Positions 46,589 to 55,316 of a stretch of DNA of 64,000 bases are shown here, one piece after another; the stretch's first letter is position 1; every line of letters starts with the position of its first letter. This DNA is from an uncultured Clostridia bacterium. GTDB taxonomy: Bacteria > Bacillota > Clostridia > Christensenellales > QALW01. The notes under the pieces are model-generated. The model saw only the letters and a program-made list of their open reading frames with translations. It searched no databases and was not told the DNA's origin. The position numbers and the translations under genes are program-made. The stretch covers positions 62,001 to 126,000 of the forward strand of contig CAKSKV010000002.1 in assembly GCA_934465535.1 (NCBI GenBank). The letters run 5' to 3'.

Positions 46589-47140
46589 TCAAACTATTAC
46601 TACCAGCATTTTTGCTTCCTTATCGCCTACCGAGCGCATTCCGTGCGGAATGGTGGAATCAAAATATATGCAGTCGCCTTCATTTAGCAGCAGCTCCCTG
46701 CCGCCTATTATAAGCCTCAGCGTTCCTTCAAGAACATATTCAAACTCCTGCCCTTCATGGCTGGAGGTATCTATATGCCCGCCGTTTTCCAGCGGCGCCG
46801 TTACAAGCAGCGGCTCCATTTTTTTGCACATGAATTTATATGCAAGGGAGTTGTAGGTGTATTCTCCGCGCCTGTGTACCTTTATGCCCTCGCCCTTACG
46901 CACCAGCGCATAGGTGTGCAGATGCGCATCGCCGCCGGTAAGCAGCGTTACCATCTCCACCTTATAAAAATCCGCCAGCGCATACAGCACGCTCACCGGG
47001 ATATCCCGTCCGCCCTCTTCAAAGGTCATATACTGCTCCACCGGCACTCCCGCCGCTTCCGCGGCCTGCTGCGGAGTATACTCGCATATCTCTCTTAATT
47101 CCTTTATACGCTCGGCTATTGCTTTGACCTGATCCGCCAT
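46589..47140 (-). CDS. XRE-family regulator with C-terminal cupin domain
   Basis: 183 residues. An N-terminal helix-turn-helix (about 7-66: RIKELREICEYTPQQAAEAAGV, read here as ELREICEYTPQQAAEAAG) is followed by a cupin (about 105-182: EGQEFEYVLEGTLRLIIGG, GDCIYFDSTIPHGM). The His/Glu pattern of the cupin core is partly kept, so it may bind a small ligand or metal. Regulators of this type commonly control adjacent acyl-CoA synthetase or polyamine genes. It is probably co-transcribed with the synthetase and would be a local regulator of it; this is inference. Confidence 0.88.
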   Translation of the reverse strand: MADQVKAIAERIKELREICEYTPQQAAEAAGVPVEQYMTFEEGGRDIPVSVLYALADFYKVEMVTLLTGGDAHLHTYALVRKGEGIKVHRRGEYTYNSLAYKFMCKKMEPLLVTAPLENGGHIDTSSHEGQEFEYVLEGTLRLIIGGRELLLNEGDCIYFDSTIPHGMRSVGDKEAKMLVVIV

Positions 47141-47173
47141 AAGCCTGTCTCCTTTCGTGTTTTATAAGGCGCC

Positions 47174-49051
47174 TTAAGCCTTTGCTTCCGTTTCGCCGGC
47201 TGTCTCTGCCTCAGCGGGAGCCGCCGCGGCAGTGCTTTCACCTTCCTCTGCATTTGCCAGCTTATCCAGCACCTGCGTGCTGCGCTTTAGGAATTCCGTC
47301 ATTCTTTCGGGAGTAAGCGGAACATTCGCAAGCGCGGCAAGATCATATACCTGATGCATTATAAGCGTTTTTTCCTCGCCCGGCGCCATAAGCCCCAGCT
47401 TTTTTATAAGCTCGCTGTTTGTATTGAGGGTAAGGGTATACTTGCCGGGGAACATTCCCTCCATATTCAGGCCGCTGTAATACCGGCTCATATCCTGCAT
47501 ACGGCGGTTCTGCTCATCAAGCAGCAGCAGCGCCGGCATATCCGAAGCAATGCTGCCCGCCTTTACCGTTGTATTGGCATCGTCCAGCATTGCGGTAAAT
47601 TCGCCGCACAGGCCGTCAAACCCAGCGCTTTCCCCAAGCAGCGCGCCCAGATCGGAATCTATGCGCGTAAAGGTGACGCCCTGACGCTTGCTTTCGATAA
47701 AGCTGATAAACGGTCCGTCCACCGGCCCGTCCAGCAGCACGCAGTCTATATCGTGCTGATTGAAAAGCTTTATATACTGCGCCTGCTGTATTTCGTTTGT
47801 AACATAGTATACCTTGTTTTCGTGGCTGTCCTTGGCATCCGCAAGATAATCGTCCAGGGTAAGATAATCGCCCTGCACGGTTTTATAGATAATGCAGTCC
47901 TTCATGCGGTCGTAGAATTTTTCATCCTTCATGCAGCCGTATTTTATAAACAGCCCGATGTCGTTCCAGTATTCGTTATATTTATCCCGCTCGCTTTCAA
48001 ACATGCCGGTGAGCCTGTCCGCCACCTTTTTGGTTATATGCGCCGATATTCTGCGCACGGTGGCATCATTCTGCAAAAAGCTGCGGGAAACATTAAGCGG
48101 CATGTCCGGGCAGTCGATAACGCCCTTAAGCAGCATAAGGAACTCCGGAATGACCTCCTTTATGTTGTCCGCCACAAACACCTGATTGTTGTACAGCTTT
48201 ATCTGACCCTGCATGGTGTCGATATTCTGAGTAAGCTTGGGGAAATACAGTATGCCCTTAAGCCGGAAGGGGTACTCCACATTAAGATGTATCCAGAACA
48301 GCGGATCGTTATAATCGTAGAACACCTTGCGGTAGAATTCGCGGTACTGCTCGTCCGTACATTCGCTTGCGGGCTTGTTCCACAGCGGATCGGTATCGTT
48401 TATCTGCCTGAAATCGGTTTTGCCGTCCTTCTTTTCGCCCAATAATACGGGATAAGGCAGGAAGAAGCAATATTTGTTCAGTATTTTGGCAAGCTCCGCG
48501 CTTTCCAGAAACTCACGGCAATCCTGCGCAATATGCAGCGTTATCACCGTGCCCGGCGTTTCCCTCTTGCCATGCGACATGGTGTATTCCACCGTGCCGT
48601 CGCTTTCCCAGTGCACAGGCTCGGCACCCTCCTGATAGGACAGCGTATCTATCTCCACGCTGTCCGACACCATAAACGCGGAATAAAAGCCCAGACCGAA
48701 ATGCCCGATTATGCCGTCCGCTCCGGTTTTTTCATACTTCTGCATAAACTCCGCAGCGCCGGAAAACGCCACCTGGTTTATATATTTTTCTATTTCCTCC
48801 GCCGTCATGCCTATGCCGTTGTCCTCAACGGTGATCGTGCCCGCCTCGGCATCGGGCAGCACGCGAACCTCCGGCTTCTCCACCGGCTTTGCCTCGCCCA
48901 GTGACGCTATCTTATTCAGCTTGCTTATGGCATCGCAGGCGTTGCTTACAAGCTCGCGCAGGAAAATATCCCTGTCGCTGTAAAGCCATTTTTTAATTAT
49001 GGGCATCAGGTTTTCGGTATTGACGCTCAGATTACCTTTTTGCTGCTGCAT
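47174..49051 (-). CDS. htpG: Molecular chaperone HtpG (Hsp90)
   Basis: 625 residues from ATG 49051 (AAGGGGATGG nearby). The GHKL ATPase domain has LRELVSNACDAISKL, VEDNGIGMTAEEI, SGAAEFMQKYE and HFGLGFYSAFMV; the middle domain has SRSFLQNDATVRRIS. The C-terminal dimerisation region ends in an Ala/Glu-rich tail. Bacterial Hsp90 helps late folding and stress recovery. It is of normal length. AT-rich sequence upstream (49052-49189) separates it from the cupin gene. Confidence 0.97.
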   Translation of the reverse strand: MQQQKGNLSVNTENLMPIIKKWLYSDRDIFLRELVSNACDAISKLNKIASLGEAKPVEKPEVRVLPDAEAGTITVEDNGIGMTAEEIEKYINQVAFSGAAEFMQKYEKTGADGIIGHFGLGFYSAFMVSDSVEIDTLSYQEGAEPVHWESDGTVEYTMSHGKRETPGTVITLHIAQDCREFLESAELAKILNKYCFFLPYPVLLGEKKDGKTDFRQINDTDPLWNKPASECTDEQYREFYRKVFYDYNDPLFWIHLNVEYPFRLKGILYFPKLTQNIDTMQGQIKLYNNQVFVADNIKEVIPEFLMLLKGVIDCPDMPLNVSRSFLQNDATVRRISAHITKKVADRLTGMFESERDKYNEYWNDIGLFIKYGCMKDEKFYDRMKDCIIYKTVQGDYLTLDDYLADAKDSHENKVYYVTNEIQQAQYIKLFNQHDIDCVLLDGPVDGPFISFIESKRQGVTFTRIDSDLGALLGESAGFDGLCGEFTAMLDDANTTVKAGSIASDMPALLLLDEQNRRMQDMSRYYSGLNMEGMFPGKYTLTLNTNSELIKKLGLMAPGEEKTLIMHQVYDLAALANVPLTPERMTEFLKRSTQVLDKLANAEEGESTAAAAPAEAETAGETEAKA

Positions 49052-49189
49052 ATATATCCATCCCCTTCTTCCGCAATAGCGCACAGGCGCCGATGACGGA
49101 ATATTTATTTTATTACTGTTTTATCAATAGCCGCATTTTCATATGCCGGTATATTTTCGCCTTATTTTCCGGCCCGGATATATGCGGCT

Positions 49190-49534
49190 TTACTGTATGT
49201 CGTTTACTATTACGGCAAGTATCCTGCAGGGCTCGTCGCTTATTCCCTCCACGGAGTGCTTGCCGTTGCGCACCATGGCGCTGTCCCCCGCCGCCAGCAT
49301 AAAGGGTATGCCGTTTTCCGTATATATTGCGGCGCCGGAGAGCACATAGAACAGCTCCGCCTCCTGACGGTGTTCATGCTCGCCTATGCCCGCTCCCTTT
49401 TCCAAAGTGAGTACGCTTACAAGCCGGCAGCCCGACGGCAGCTCCTCAAACGGGCGCTCCAGCATTACCGTGCCGTTTCCTCCCCGCATGGATTCCCGTT
49501 TTTCCGTTTTTGCATTTTCCTTTTTGCAGATCAT
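49190..49534 (-). CDS. Small cupin-domain protein
   Basis: 114 residues from ATG 49534, chosen for its GCGGAGG site; in-frame upstream codons are not needed. A single cupin with GIGEHEHRQEAELFYVLSGA, whose two His and one Glu are the usual metal ligands, and a second motif with MVRNGKHSVEGIS. The N-terminus is Lys/Glu-rich. Such proteins are sugar-phosphate isomerases, dioxygenases or sensors, and the function cannot be read here. It lies 81 bases downstream of hom and may be co-transcribed. Confidence 0.82.
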   Translation of the reverse strand: MICKKENAKTEKRESMRGGNGTVMLERPFEELPSGCRLVSVLTLEKGAGIGEHEHRQEAELFYVLSGAAIYTENGIPFMLAAGDSAMVRNGKHSVEGISDEPCRILAVIVNDIQ

Positions 49535-49615
49535 CAAAAATAACCTCCGCGGTGTTTTTTCGCGCACCGAAATGTTTTCTTTTTGTGTTTTGTTTTTCAA
49601 AGCGGCAGCGCCGGC

Positions 49616-50899
49616 TTATCTCATGGCCTCAACGCGGATCATGCCGCCCAAGGACAGGCCGTCCACAGCGCTTATGCCCTCTATTGCCTTTTTCATGCTT
49701 TGCTCGCGGCAGCGGTGAGTGAGGAATATCACCGGCACCCGGTCGCCCTCGGCGCGCTCGCGCTTTTGTATCATGGAGGCTATGGAGATATCGCACGAAG
49801 CAAATATCCCCGCCACAGCTGCAAGCAGACCGGGCTTGTCCGGCGCCCATACGGAAAGGAAGTATTCGCTTTCCCAGTTGTTATTGAAGCCCTCGCGCGG
49901 CACATCGTCGCTGTTGCGGAAGGTGCAGTAGGAATGCTCCTTCTGCTTTGAAGCATATACGATATCGCTTACCACCGCGCTGCCCGTGGGCAGTGAGCCC
50001 GCGCCCTGACCGGAAAGCACCAGCTCGCCCAGCGCATCGCAGTCAAGATATACGGCGTTGGTGGCCCCGCTTATTGAAGAGAGCGGATGTCCGTCCGGAA
50101 TAAATGTCGGGTGAACCCGCACCTCAATGCCGTCCTGCCCCTTTTTGCCTATTGCCAGCAGCTTAAGGGTAAGTCCCAGCTCCTTGCCCACGGCAATATC
50201 CTGCTTTGTTACGGCGGTTATGCCCTCGTGATATACCATGCTCACCGGCACCTTGGAATGAAAGGCTATGCTTGCAAGCAGGGAAAGCTTGTACGCGGCG
50301 TCCAGCCCCTCCACATCCAGCGTGGGATCCGGCTCCGCAAGCCCTGTGCGCTGCGCTTCCGCCAACGCCTCCTTGTAGCTTTTTCCCTCCTGCGTCATGG
50401 CGGAGAGAATATAGTTTGTAGTGCCGTTTATTATGCCCATTACTTTGTTTATGCGGTTTGCCTGCATGGAGCAGTGCAGCGTGCGGATAATGGGTATGCC
50501 CCCCGCCACGCTGGCCTCGTAATAAAGCCCCGCGCCGTGCGCCTTGGCTGCCGCCTCCAGCTCCGGCCAGCAATTGGCAAGCACCACTTTATTGGCGGTA
50601 ACCACCGTTTTGCCGTTTTCCAGCGCGCGCAGTATATAGGTGCGCGCCGGCTCCGTGCCGCCCAAAAATTCCGCAACTATATCTATCTCCGGGTTCTCCA
50701 GCACATCATCGGGGTTCTCCGTAAGTATGCTGTTTGGAATATCGCCCCTGCTCTTGTTCTTATTGCGCACAAGCGCCGCCGTTACGGTATAGCGCATGCC
50801 CTCGCGGTGCGTTATAACCTCCGCGTTGTCCCGCAGAATGCGGTATGCTCCGCTGCCTACATTGCCCATGCCCAAAAAACCGATCTTAATTTCTGTCAT
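49616..50899 (-). CDS. hom: Homoserine dehydrogenase
   Basis: 427 residues from ATG 50899 (GGAAAGGA site). The NAD(P) domain has FLGMGNVGSGAYRIL; the catalytic part has TANKVVLA, YYEASVAGGIPI, GIINGTTNYIL and EPDPTLDVEGLDAAYKL. The C-terminal ACT domain (about 350-427: VWAPDKPGLLAAVAGIFA) is the site of feedback control, usually by threonine. It reduces aspartate semialdehyde to homoserine, feeding threonine and methionine synthesis. It is encoded alone, without thrB/thrC next door. Confidence 0.96.
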   Translation of the reverse strand: MTEIKIGFLGMGNVGSGAYRILRDNAEVITHREGMRYTVTAALVRNKNKSRGDIPNSILTENPDDVLENPEIDIVAEFLGGTEPARTYILRALENGKTVVTANKVVLANCWPELEAAAKAHGAGLYYEASVAGGIPIIRTLHCSMQANRINKVMGIINGTTNYILSAMTQEGKSYKEALAEAQRTGLAEPDPTLDVEGLDAAYKLSLLASIAFHSKVPVSMVYHEGITAVTKQDIAVGKELGLTLKLLAIGKKGQDGIEVRVHPTFIPDGHPLSSISGATNAVYLDCDALGELVLSGQGAGSLPTGSAVVSDIVYASKQKEHSYCTFRNSDDVPREGFNNNWESEYFLSVWAPDKPGLLAAVAGIFASCDISIASMIQKRERAEGDRVPVIFLTHRCREQSMKKAIEGISAVDGLSLGGMIRVEAMR

Positions 50900-51010
50900 A
50901 CCCGTTTTTCCTTTCCCGCCGCCGGCGGCCTGCATAATTACCGTGCTTCTGAAATTTTGTGCTAAACCCGAAGGTAACTGTTTATGTTTTTCTGCCCGGC
51001 CTAAGCCGTT

Positions 51011-51781
51011 TCAGCTGTTCATTTCGTATATCAGGCGCAGCCCCTCAAGGGTAAGCAGCGGGTCCACCGTGTCTATCGCCTTTGTTGCGCTGCCTATCAC
51101 CCGGCTCATGCCCCCGGTTGCTATAACCTTGATATCCGGCTGCGCCATCTCCTGCTTAAAGCGGGAAATGAGATATTCCACCTGCCCGACATAGCCGTAA
51201 AGCAAGCCGGACTGCATACTGGCTACGGTGTTGCGCCCTATCGCCTTTGGCGGCAGTTCAAGCTCTATATTGGGCAGCTTGGCAGCCTTGCCCGCCAGCG
51301 CATCCAGCGCCAGCTTCACTCCGGGGCATATGGCTCCGCCCAAAAACTCGCCCTGCCCGTTTACCGCGCTTAAAGTGGTGGCCGTGCCGAAATCCAGCAC
51401 TATGCAGGGGCCGCCGTAGCGCCGGAAGGCGCTTACGCAGTCGCATATTATATCGCCGCCCAGCTCCCGCGGATTATCGATTTTTATATTCAGTCCGGTG
51501 CGTATTCCCGGGCCTACCAGCATGGGTGTTTTGTCAAGATAATGCGCCAGCATATGCTCAATGGTGAAATTTATGCCCGGCACCACCGAGGACATTATAA
51601 CTCCGCCCACATCGCCGCGCTTAAGCCCGGCCGACATAAGCAGCGCCTGAAGCGCCACGCCGTATTCGTCGCCGGTCTTGCTGCGGTCCGTTGCCAGCCG
51701 CCAGGAATTTATCAGCCTGCCGCCGCTGAAAAGACCCAGCTTTATATTCGTGTTGCCGACATCTATTGCAAGCAGCATCAT
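51011..51781 (-). CDS. coaX: Type III pantothenate kinase
   Basis: 256 residues. The acetate/sugar-kinase-like fold shows LAIDVGNTNIKLGLF, SSVVPGINFTI, the central DFGTATTLSAVNGQGEFLGG and a late ATGGMSRVI. CoaX phosphorylates pantothenate, the first step of CoA synthesis, is insensitive to CoA feedback and needs a monovalent cation. Its ATG overlaps the stop of the upstream transporter gene as ATGA, implying coupled translation. Confidence 0.95.
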   Translation of the reverse strand: MMLLAIDVGNTNIKLGLFSGGRLINSWRLATDRSKTGDEYGVALQALLMSAGLKRGDVGGVIMSSVVPGINFTIEHMLAHYLDKTPMLVGPGIRTGLNIKIDNPRELGGDIICDCVSAFRRYGGPCIVLDFGTATTLSAVNGQGEFLGGAICPGVKLALDALAGKAAKLPNIELELPPKAIGRNTVASMQSGLLYGYVGQVEYLISRFKQEMAQPDIKVIATGGMSRVIGSATKAIDTVDPLLTLEGLRLIYEMNS

Positions 51782-52737
51782 TTTGCTTCCTTCCTTCCCT
51801 TTTGCTTGGAGGTAAACCTTTTAACGGGCAAGCATACGGCAGGGGCGCATATTCCGGCAAGCACCGCCTCCGGGATGCCGTTTGTAAGCACCGTTCCGCA
51901 AAGGGCAAGCAGTATCATGGCATAGGGTGTGTTCACTGCCACTGCGTAGGACTGGCCGAAGAACAGATATATTCCGCCCAGCACCAAAATTGTATTGGTA
52001 AGCGAGCCCGCAACCGCAGCCGTCGCACAGGCCGCAATGCCTCTCCAGCGGTTCTTATTATTCATCTTTTTAACCTCGGCTGCCGGCAATGCCGCGCCTT
52101 GAGGGAGATTCTGCACCTCTGCGGCGGCCTTATTCGCTTTTCTTTGGTGTGCAATGCACATTCCCTTATACACCATGCCGGTCACGGTGCCGGTAAGCAC
52201 ACGGGGAACAAGGCATATAACAAGGCTCCAGATATTTCCGTGGAAATCCCCCAGTGAATAAAACGGGGAAAATACAAAAGCAGTAGCCGGGCTCGGCGGC
52301 ATAAATGTCCACACTATAAGGCTGAAAACGCCGGTTATAAGACCCATAAGCGTTCCCACCCCGGTGCCGAAAAGTATGGCGGATATAATAACCGGTATCA
52401 TGGCAAGGGTCATTACTATCGGCCCTATTGCCGGCAGCGACCCAAGCGGCGTAAAGCAGAACACCGCCTCAATTGCAACAAGCAGCGCAAGCTGCACAAG
52501 AAACAGCGTGCGCTTGCGTCTTTCCTGTGCCGTTACCGTGCGGCGCTGCGCCGGACGGCGGTATTTTTTTACCTCGTCGCTCTTAGCCTCAGCTTCGGGG
52601 GCGTTCTCCGTTTTGTCATTGCCGGATGCTGCCGCCGCGTCCTGCTTTGCAACGGCCGCAGAGCCGTTTTCCGTCTGCGGGCTCTGCTGCAAAGCAGTTT
52701 CCGTTTTTTTGTTGTTTTTGTTTTCGTTGTTTTCCAT
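51778..52737 (-). CDS. ECF transporter S-component, probably for pantothenate
   Basis: 319 residues; start placed at 52737 with GGAGGAGC just upstream. A long hydrophilic N-terminus (about 1-85, rich in Asn, Lys, Glu, Ala) precedes about six membrane segments (FLVQLALLVAIEAVFCFTPL, IGPIVMTLAMIPVIISAILF, MGLITGVFSLIVWTF). This matches S-components of energy-coupling factor transporters in which a Pro/Ala-rich gating segment lies in the second helix. A substrate of pantothenate is inferred because it overlaps coaX by four bases; a conventional PanT-like member is expected there. Polar insertion near residue 215 (QNLPQGAALPAAEVK). Confidence 0.85.
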   Translation of the reverse strand: MENNENKNNKKTETALQQSPQTENGSAAVAKQDAAAASGNDKTENAPEAEAKSDEVKKYRRPAQRRTVTAQERRKRTLFLVQLALLVAIEAVFCFTPLGSLPAIGPIVMTLAMIPVIISAILFGTGVGTLMGLITGVFSLIVWTFMPPSPATAFVFSPFYSLGDFHGNIWSLVICLVPRVLTGTVTGMVYKGMCIAHQRKANKAAAEVQNLPQGAALPAAEVKKMNNKNRWRGIAACATAAVAGSLTNTILVLGGIYLFFGQSYAVAVNTPYAMILLALCGTVLTNGIPEAVLAGICAPAVCLPVKRFTSKQKGRKEAK

Positions 52738-52925
52738 TTGCTCCTCCATTCGGGCTCTTTTCCGATGCCCCATATCGGTATTTTTTACGGCATCCTCGCG
52801 CATATTCGCGCATTTTTGCAAAATGTCCGCTTATGTCGGGCTTTTGCGGCTGCCGATTTGAGATATTATAATCCCATTTGTAAAATCACGCAACAAAAAG
52901 CAGAACACCATCCGGGTGGAAATAG

Positions 52926-52949
52926 AAAAAAACGGGTCAAGCGACCCGT
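52926..52949 (-). terminator. Intrinsic terminator after rplS
   Basis: Minus strand: ACGGGTC (52949-52943) with GACCCGT (52938-52932), four-base loop, then TTTTTT (52931-52926). Confidence 0.87.
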
Positions 52950-52968
52950 TTTGATCCTGATTCTTTGC

Positions 52969-53319
52969 TTATCTGTTCTGAATTAACTCCTTGACCTTGC
53001 TGGCCTTGCCCACTCTGTCACGGAGATAATAAAGCTTGGCTCTGCGTACACGGCCACGGCGAGTAATCTCGATGTGGTCCAGCTTTGGCGAATGAACCGG
53101 GAAGGTACGCTCTACTCCTACGCCGTAGGAAATGCGTCTTACGGTGAAGGTCTCTCTGGAAGAACCGTTTCTGCGTGCAATAACGGTGCCCTCAAAGGCC
53201 TGCAATCTCTCGCGGGTTCCCTCAACGACCTTAACGAAAACCTTTACGGTGTCGCCAACCTTGAAATCAGGAATGTTGTCACGAAGCTGTTCAGCCTCGA
53301 TGGCCTGGATGATTGTCAT
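52969..53319 (-). CDS. rplS: 50S ribosomal protein bL19
   Basis: 116 residues. Conserved parts: [53 protein letters not shown], and the basic C-terminus [20 protein letters not shown]. It lies at the interface of the 50S and 30S subunits. Single-gene unit with its own promoter and terminator; the usual rimM/trmD neighbours are absent here. Confidence 0.98.
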   Translation of the reverse strand: MTIIQAIEAEQLRDNIPDFKVGDTVKVFVKVVEGTRERLQAFEGTVIARRNGSSRETFTVRRISYGVGVERTFPVHSPKLDHIEITRRGRVRRAKLYYLRDRVGKASKVKELIQNR

Positions 53320-53414
53320 GATCCTTACTCCTTTCCCTCAAAGGCGTTCGTTCTTCCATTATAGCGCAAAATCTTCGCGCGAAGGAACAGAGGACCGCCC
53401 GTACTGACTGATAG

Positions 53415-53443
53415 ATTATAGCACAGTCCGCAATTATATGCAA
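53415..53443 (-). promoter_or_regulatory. Promoter of rplS
   Basis: Minus strand: TTGCAT (53443-53438), 17-base spacer, TATAAT (53420-53415). About 95 bases of leader follow. An L19 leader RNA is known in Firmicutes, but I could not match it confidently. Confidence 0.75.
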
Positions 53444-53498
53444 GCACTATTTTTATGCCGCTATGCCATGAAATACGGCATTGCAGCCCAAAAAGCGC

Positions 53499-54911
53499 CT
53501 ATGCTTCCTTGTCCGCGCCGTGCTCACCGGCGCCTTCGTCATCGCTTTTATCCTCGCGGTCTTCCTTTTTGCGGAACAGACCGCCCGTTTCCTTCTCCTC
53601 CGGCTCCGGCTGGGGCGGCTTTACCTCCACCGATATTTCCTTTGTCATAACATCATCGGCCTTGGTTACGGTTATATGCAGGTTTTCATAGTCGAAGCTG
53701 TATCCAACCTCCGGAATATTTCCGCTTATTTCGGTAAGCCATCCGTTTACCGTGGAGGCATCCGTTTCGTCCTCGTTCTCAATGGCAAAATACTCGCGGA
53801 AATCGTCCACTGAGGCCGTACACAGCACGCGGTAGGTGTTCTCGCCGGTTTTTACAAACTCGCTTACTTCCTCGTCGCTCTCATCCCAGATCTCGCCCAC
53901 CAGCTCCTCCAGAATGTCCTCCATGGTAACAATGCCCGCCGTTTCGCCGTATTCGTTTACCACCACCACCATATGAGTGTGCGAGGTCTGCATGTCCTTA
54001 AACAGCGAATCAAGCCCCACGCTTTCCGGCACAAACTCCGGCGCGTGCAGGATATCCTTTATCTCAAAGCCCGGCGTTCCCCGCTTTATAAGATAATCCT
54101 TTGTGTGAAGAATGCCTATGACCTTATCGTTTTCCTCATCAAACACCGGCATGCGGGAATAGCCCTCTTTTTCAATGCGCGCCATTATTTCCGCATCGGT
54201 GCTGTCCAGCGACACCCACACCATGGACTTGCGCGAGGTCATAACCTCCTCCGCCGTCATGCCGTCCAGCTTAAAGACATTCTTTATGTATTCTATATCG
54301 TGTTCGTCCAGCGTGCCCTCGTCCGCGCCCGCATCCAGCATAAGCACTATGTCCTCCTCGGACACCGGCTCCTCCTTTTCCCGCGGGTCAATACCTATAA
54401 GGCGCAGCACCGCGTTGGTGGATACGGTAAGGAACCATATAATGGGGCGCAGCACCGCCGCCAAAAACGATATCACCCCGCAAACCGCGTTTGCCAGCTT
54501 CTCCTTGTGCTTCATGGCTATGCGCTTTGGCACAAGCTCGCCCAGAACAAGGGTGAAATACGAAAGTATGATGGTTATGACTATAACCGCCACGGTATTT
54601 ACCGTGCCCTGATATTGCTGCGCTATGCCGAAGTCCCGGCATATCTTTTCCGAAAGCCCCTGAGCGAAATTATCCGCCGCAAACGCCGAGCCCAAAAAGC
54701 CCGCAAGGGTTATGCCTATCTGTATCGTGGAAAGAAAGCGCGTAGGCTGCTCCACTATTTTAAGCATCTTTGCAGCCTTTTTGTCGCCGTCCTCCGCCAT
54801 GGCGCGAACCTTTTTTTCGTTAAGTGATATAACCGCAATTTCCGTTGCGGCAAAAAAAGCGTTTACTAAAATAAGTACAAGCTGCAGCAGCAGCTGTCTG
54901 ACAATGTCCAT
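53499..54911 (-). CDS. CorC/HlyC-type membrane protein with CBS domains
   Basis: 470 residues. DUF21 membrane domain with four segments (about 1-180: VNAFFAATEIAVISLNEKK, GELVPKRIAM), a pair of CBS domains (about 205-335: VMTSRKSMVWV, SRMPVFDEENDKVIGILHTKDYL, THMVVVVNEYGETAGIVTMEDI), a CorC_HlyC domain (about 350-430) and a very acidic tail with KKEDREDKSDDEGAGEHG. Family members (MpfA, CorB/C) export or control magnesium; older hemolysin names are misleading. Its leader is about 220 bases long and folded, hinting at RNA-level control. Confidence 0.92.
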   Translation of the reverse strand: MDIVRQLLLQLVLILVNAFFAATEIAVISLNEKKVRAMAEDGDKKAAKMLKIVEQPTRFLSTIQIGITLAGFLGSAFAADNFAQGLSEKICRDFGIAQQYQGTVNTVAVIVITIILSYFTLVLGELVPKRIAMKHKEKLANAVCGVISFLAAVLRPIIWFLTVSTNAVLRLIGIDPREKEEPVSEEDIVLMLDAGADEGTLDEHDIEYIKNVFKLDGMTAEEVMTSRKSMVWVSLDSTDAEIMARIEKEGYSRMPVFDEENDKVIGILHTKDYLIKRGTPGFEIKDILHAPEFVPESVGLDSLFKDMQTSHTHMVVVVNEYGETAGIVTMEDILEELVGEIWDESDEEVSEFVKTGENTYRVLCTASVDDFREYFAIENEDETDASTVNGWLTEISGNIPEVGYSFDYENLHITVTKADDVMTKEISVEVKPPQPEPEEKETGGLFRKKEDREDKSDDEGAGEHGADKEA

Positions 54912-55168
54912 ATAAAAATGATAACCTCCGAATAATCCTGTTTTGTTTTAATTGCAGCCGCCGTGTCAGTTTTTGTCCGGGAAAAACATTTCCCTTATAA
55001 CACGGCGCCCGCGCTCCCTTAAAGCACATACCGGATTCCGGCGCATCATTTCTTCCTGCTCCCTACATCGGGGGGACGGATCCACAAAACCAACTCCTCT
55101 CGCGCGGCGCAAAGCCGCAATATATTTATACAGTTTAATATTATACACTCCGCCCCGCAAAAAATCAA
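54912..55168 (-). promoter_or_regulatory. Promoter and long structured leader of the CorC-type gene
   Basis: Minus-strand promoter TTGATT (55168-55163), 17-base spacer, TATAAT (55145-55140). About 220 bases run to the ATG and hold a G/C-rich stem (GCGGC/GCCGC), a GTCCCCCCGAT...GTAGGGAG pairing near 55075-55060, CGCCGGAATCCGG, and a GCCGTG...CACGGC pairing. I compared it with the M-box and the yybP-ykoY element and did not find their conserved cores. Confidence 0.55.
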
Positions 55169-55222
55169 GAGAAAAAATTGTTTTGCCTTGATTATCACCA
55201 TTTGTAAAATTTTATATGGCTA

Positions 55223-55252
55223 TTGACTTTGACCTGCGGCATCTGATATACT
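55223..55252 (+). promoter_or_regulatory. Promoter of the secreted-protein gene
   Basis: TTGACT (55223-55228), 18-base spacer, TATACT (55247-55252), about 65 bases before the start. The divergent CorC promoter lies only about 55 bases away. Confidence 0.7.
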
Positions 55253-55316
55253 ATTTATAGGGGAAATTATGCAAAAAGCATAACAAAACCAAATTATAAT
55301 TAAAGGAGAGATACCA

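Noticed and set aside
53320..53414. L19 leader RNA upstream of rplS
   Set aside because: Position fits, but I cannot match the conserved pairing by eye; left as an untyped leader.
54912..55140. M-box magnesium riboswitch upstream of the CorC-type gene
   Set aside because: I could not find the conserved M-box core; the leader is folded but not assignable by eye.
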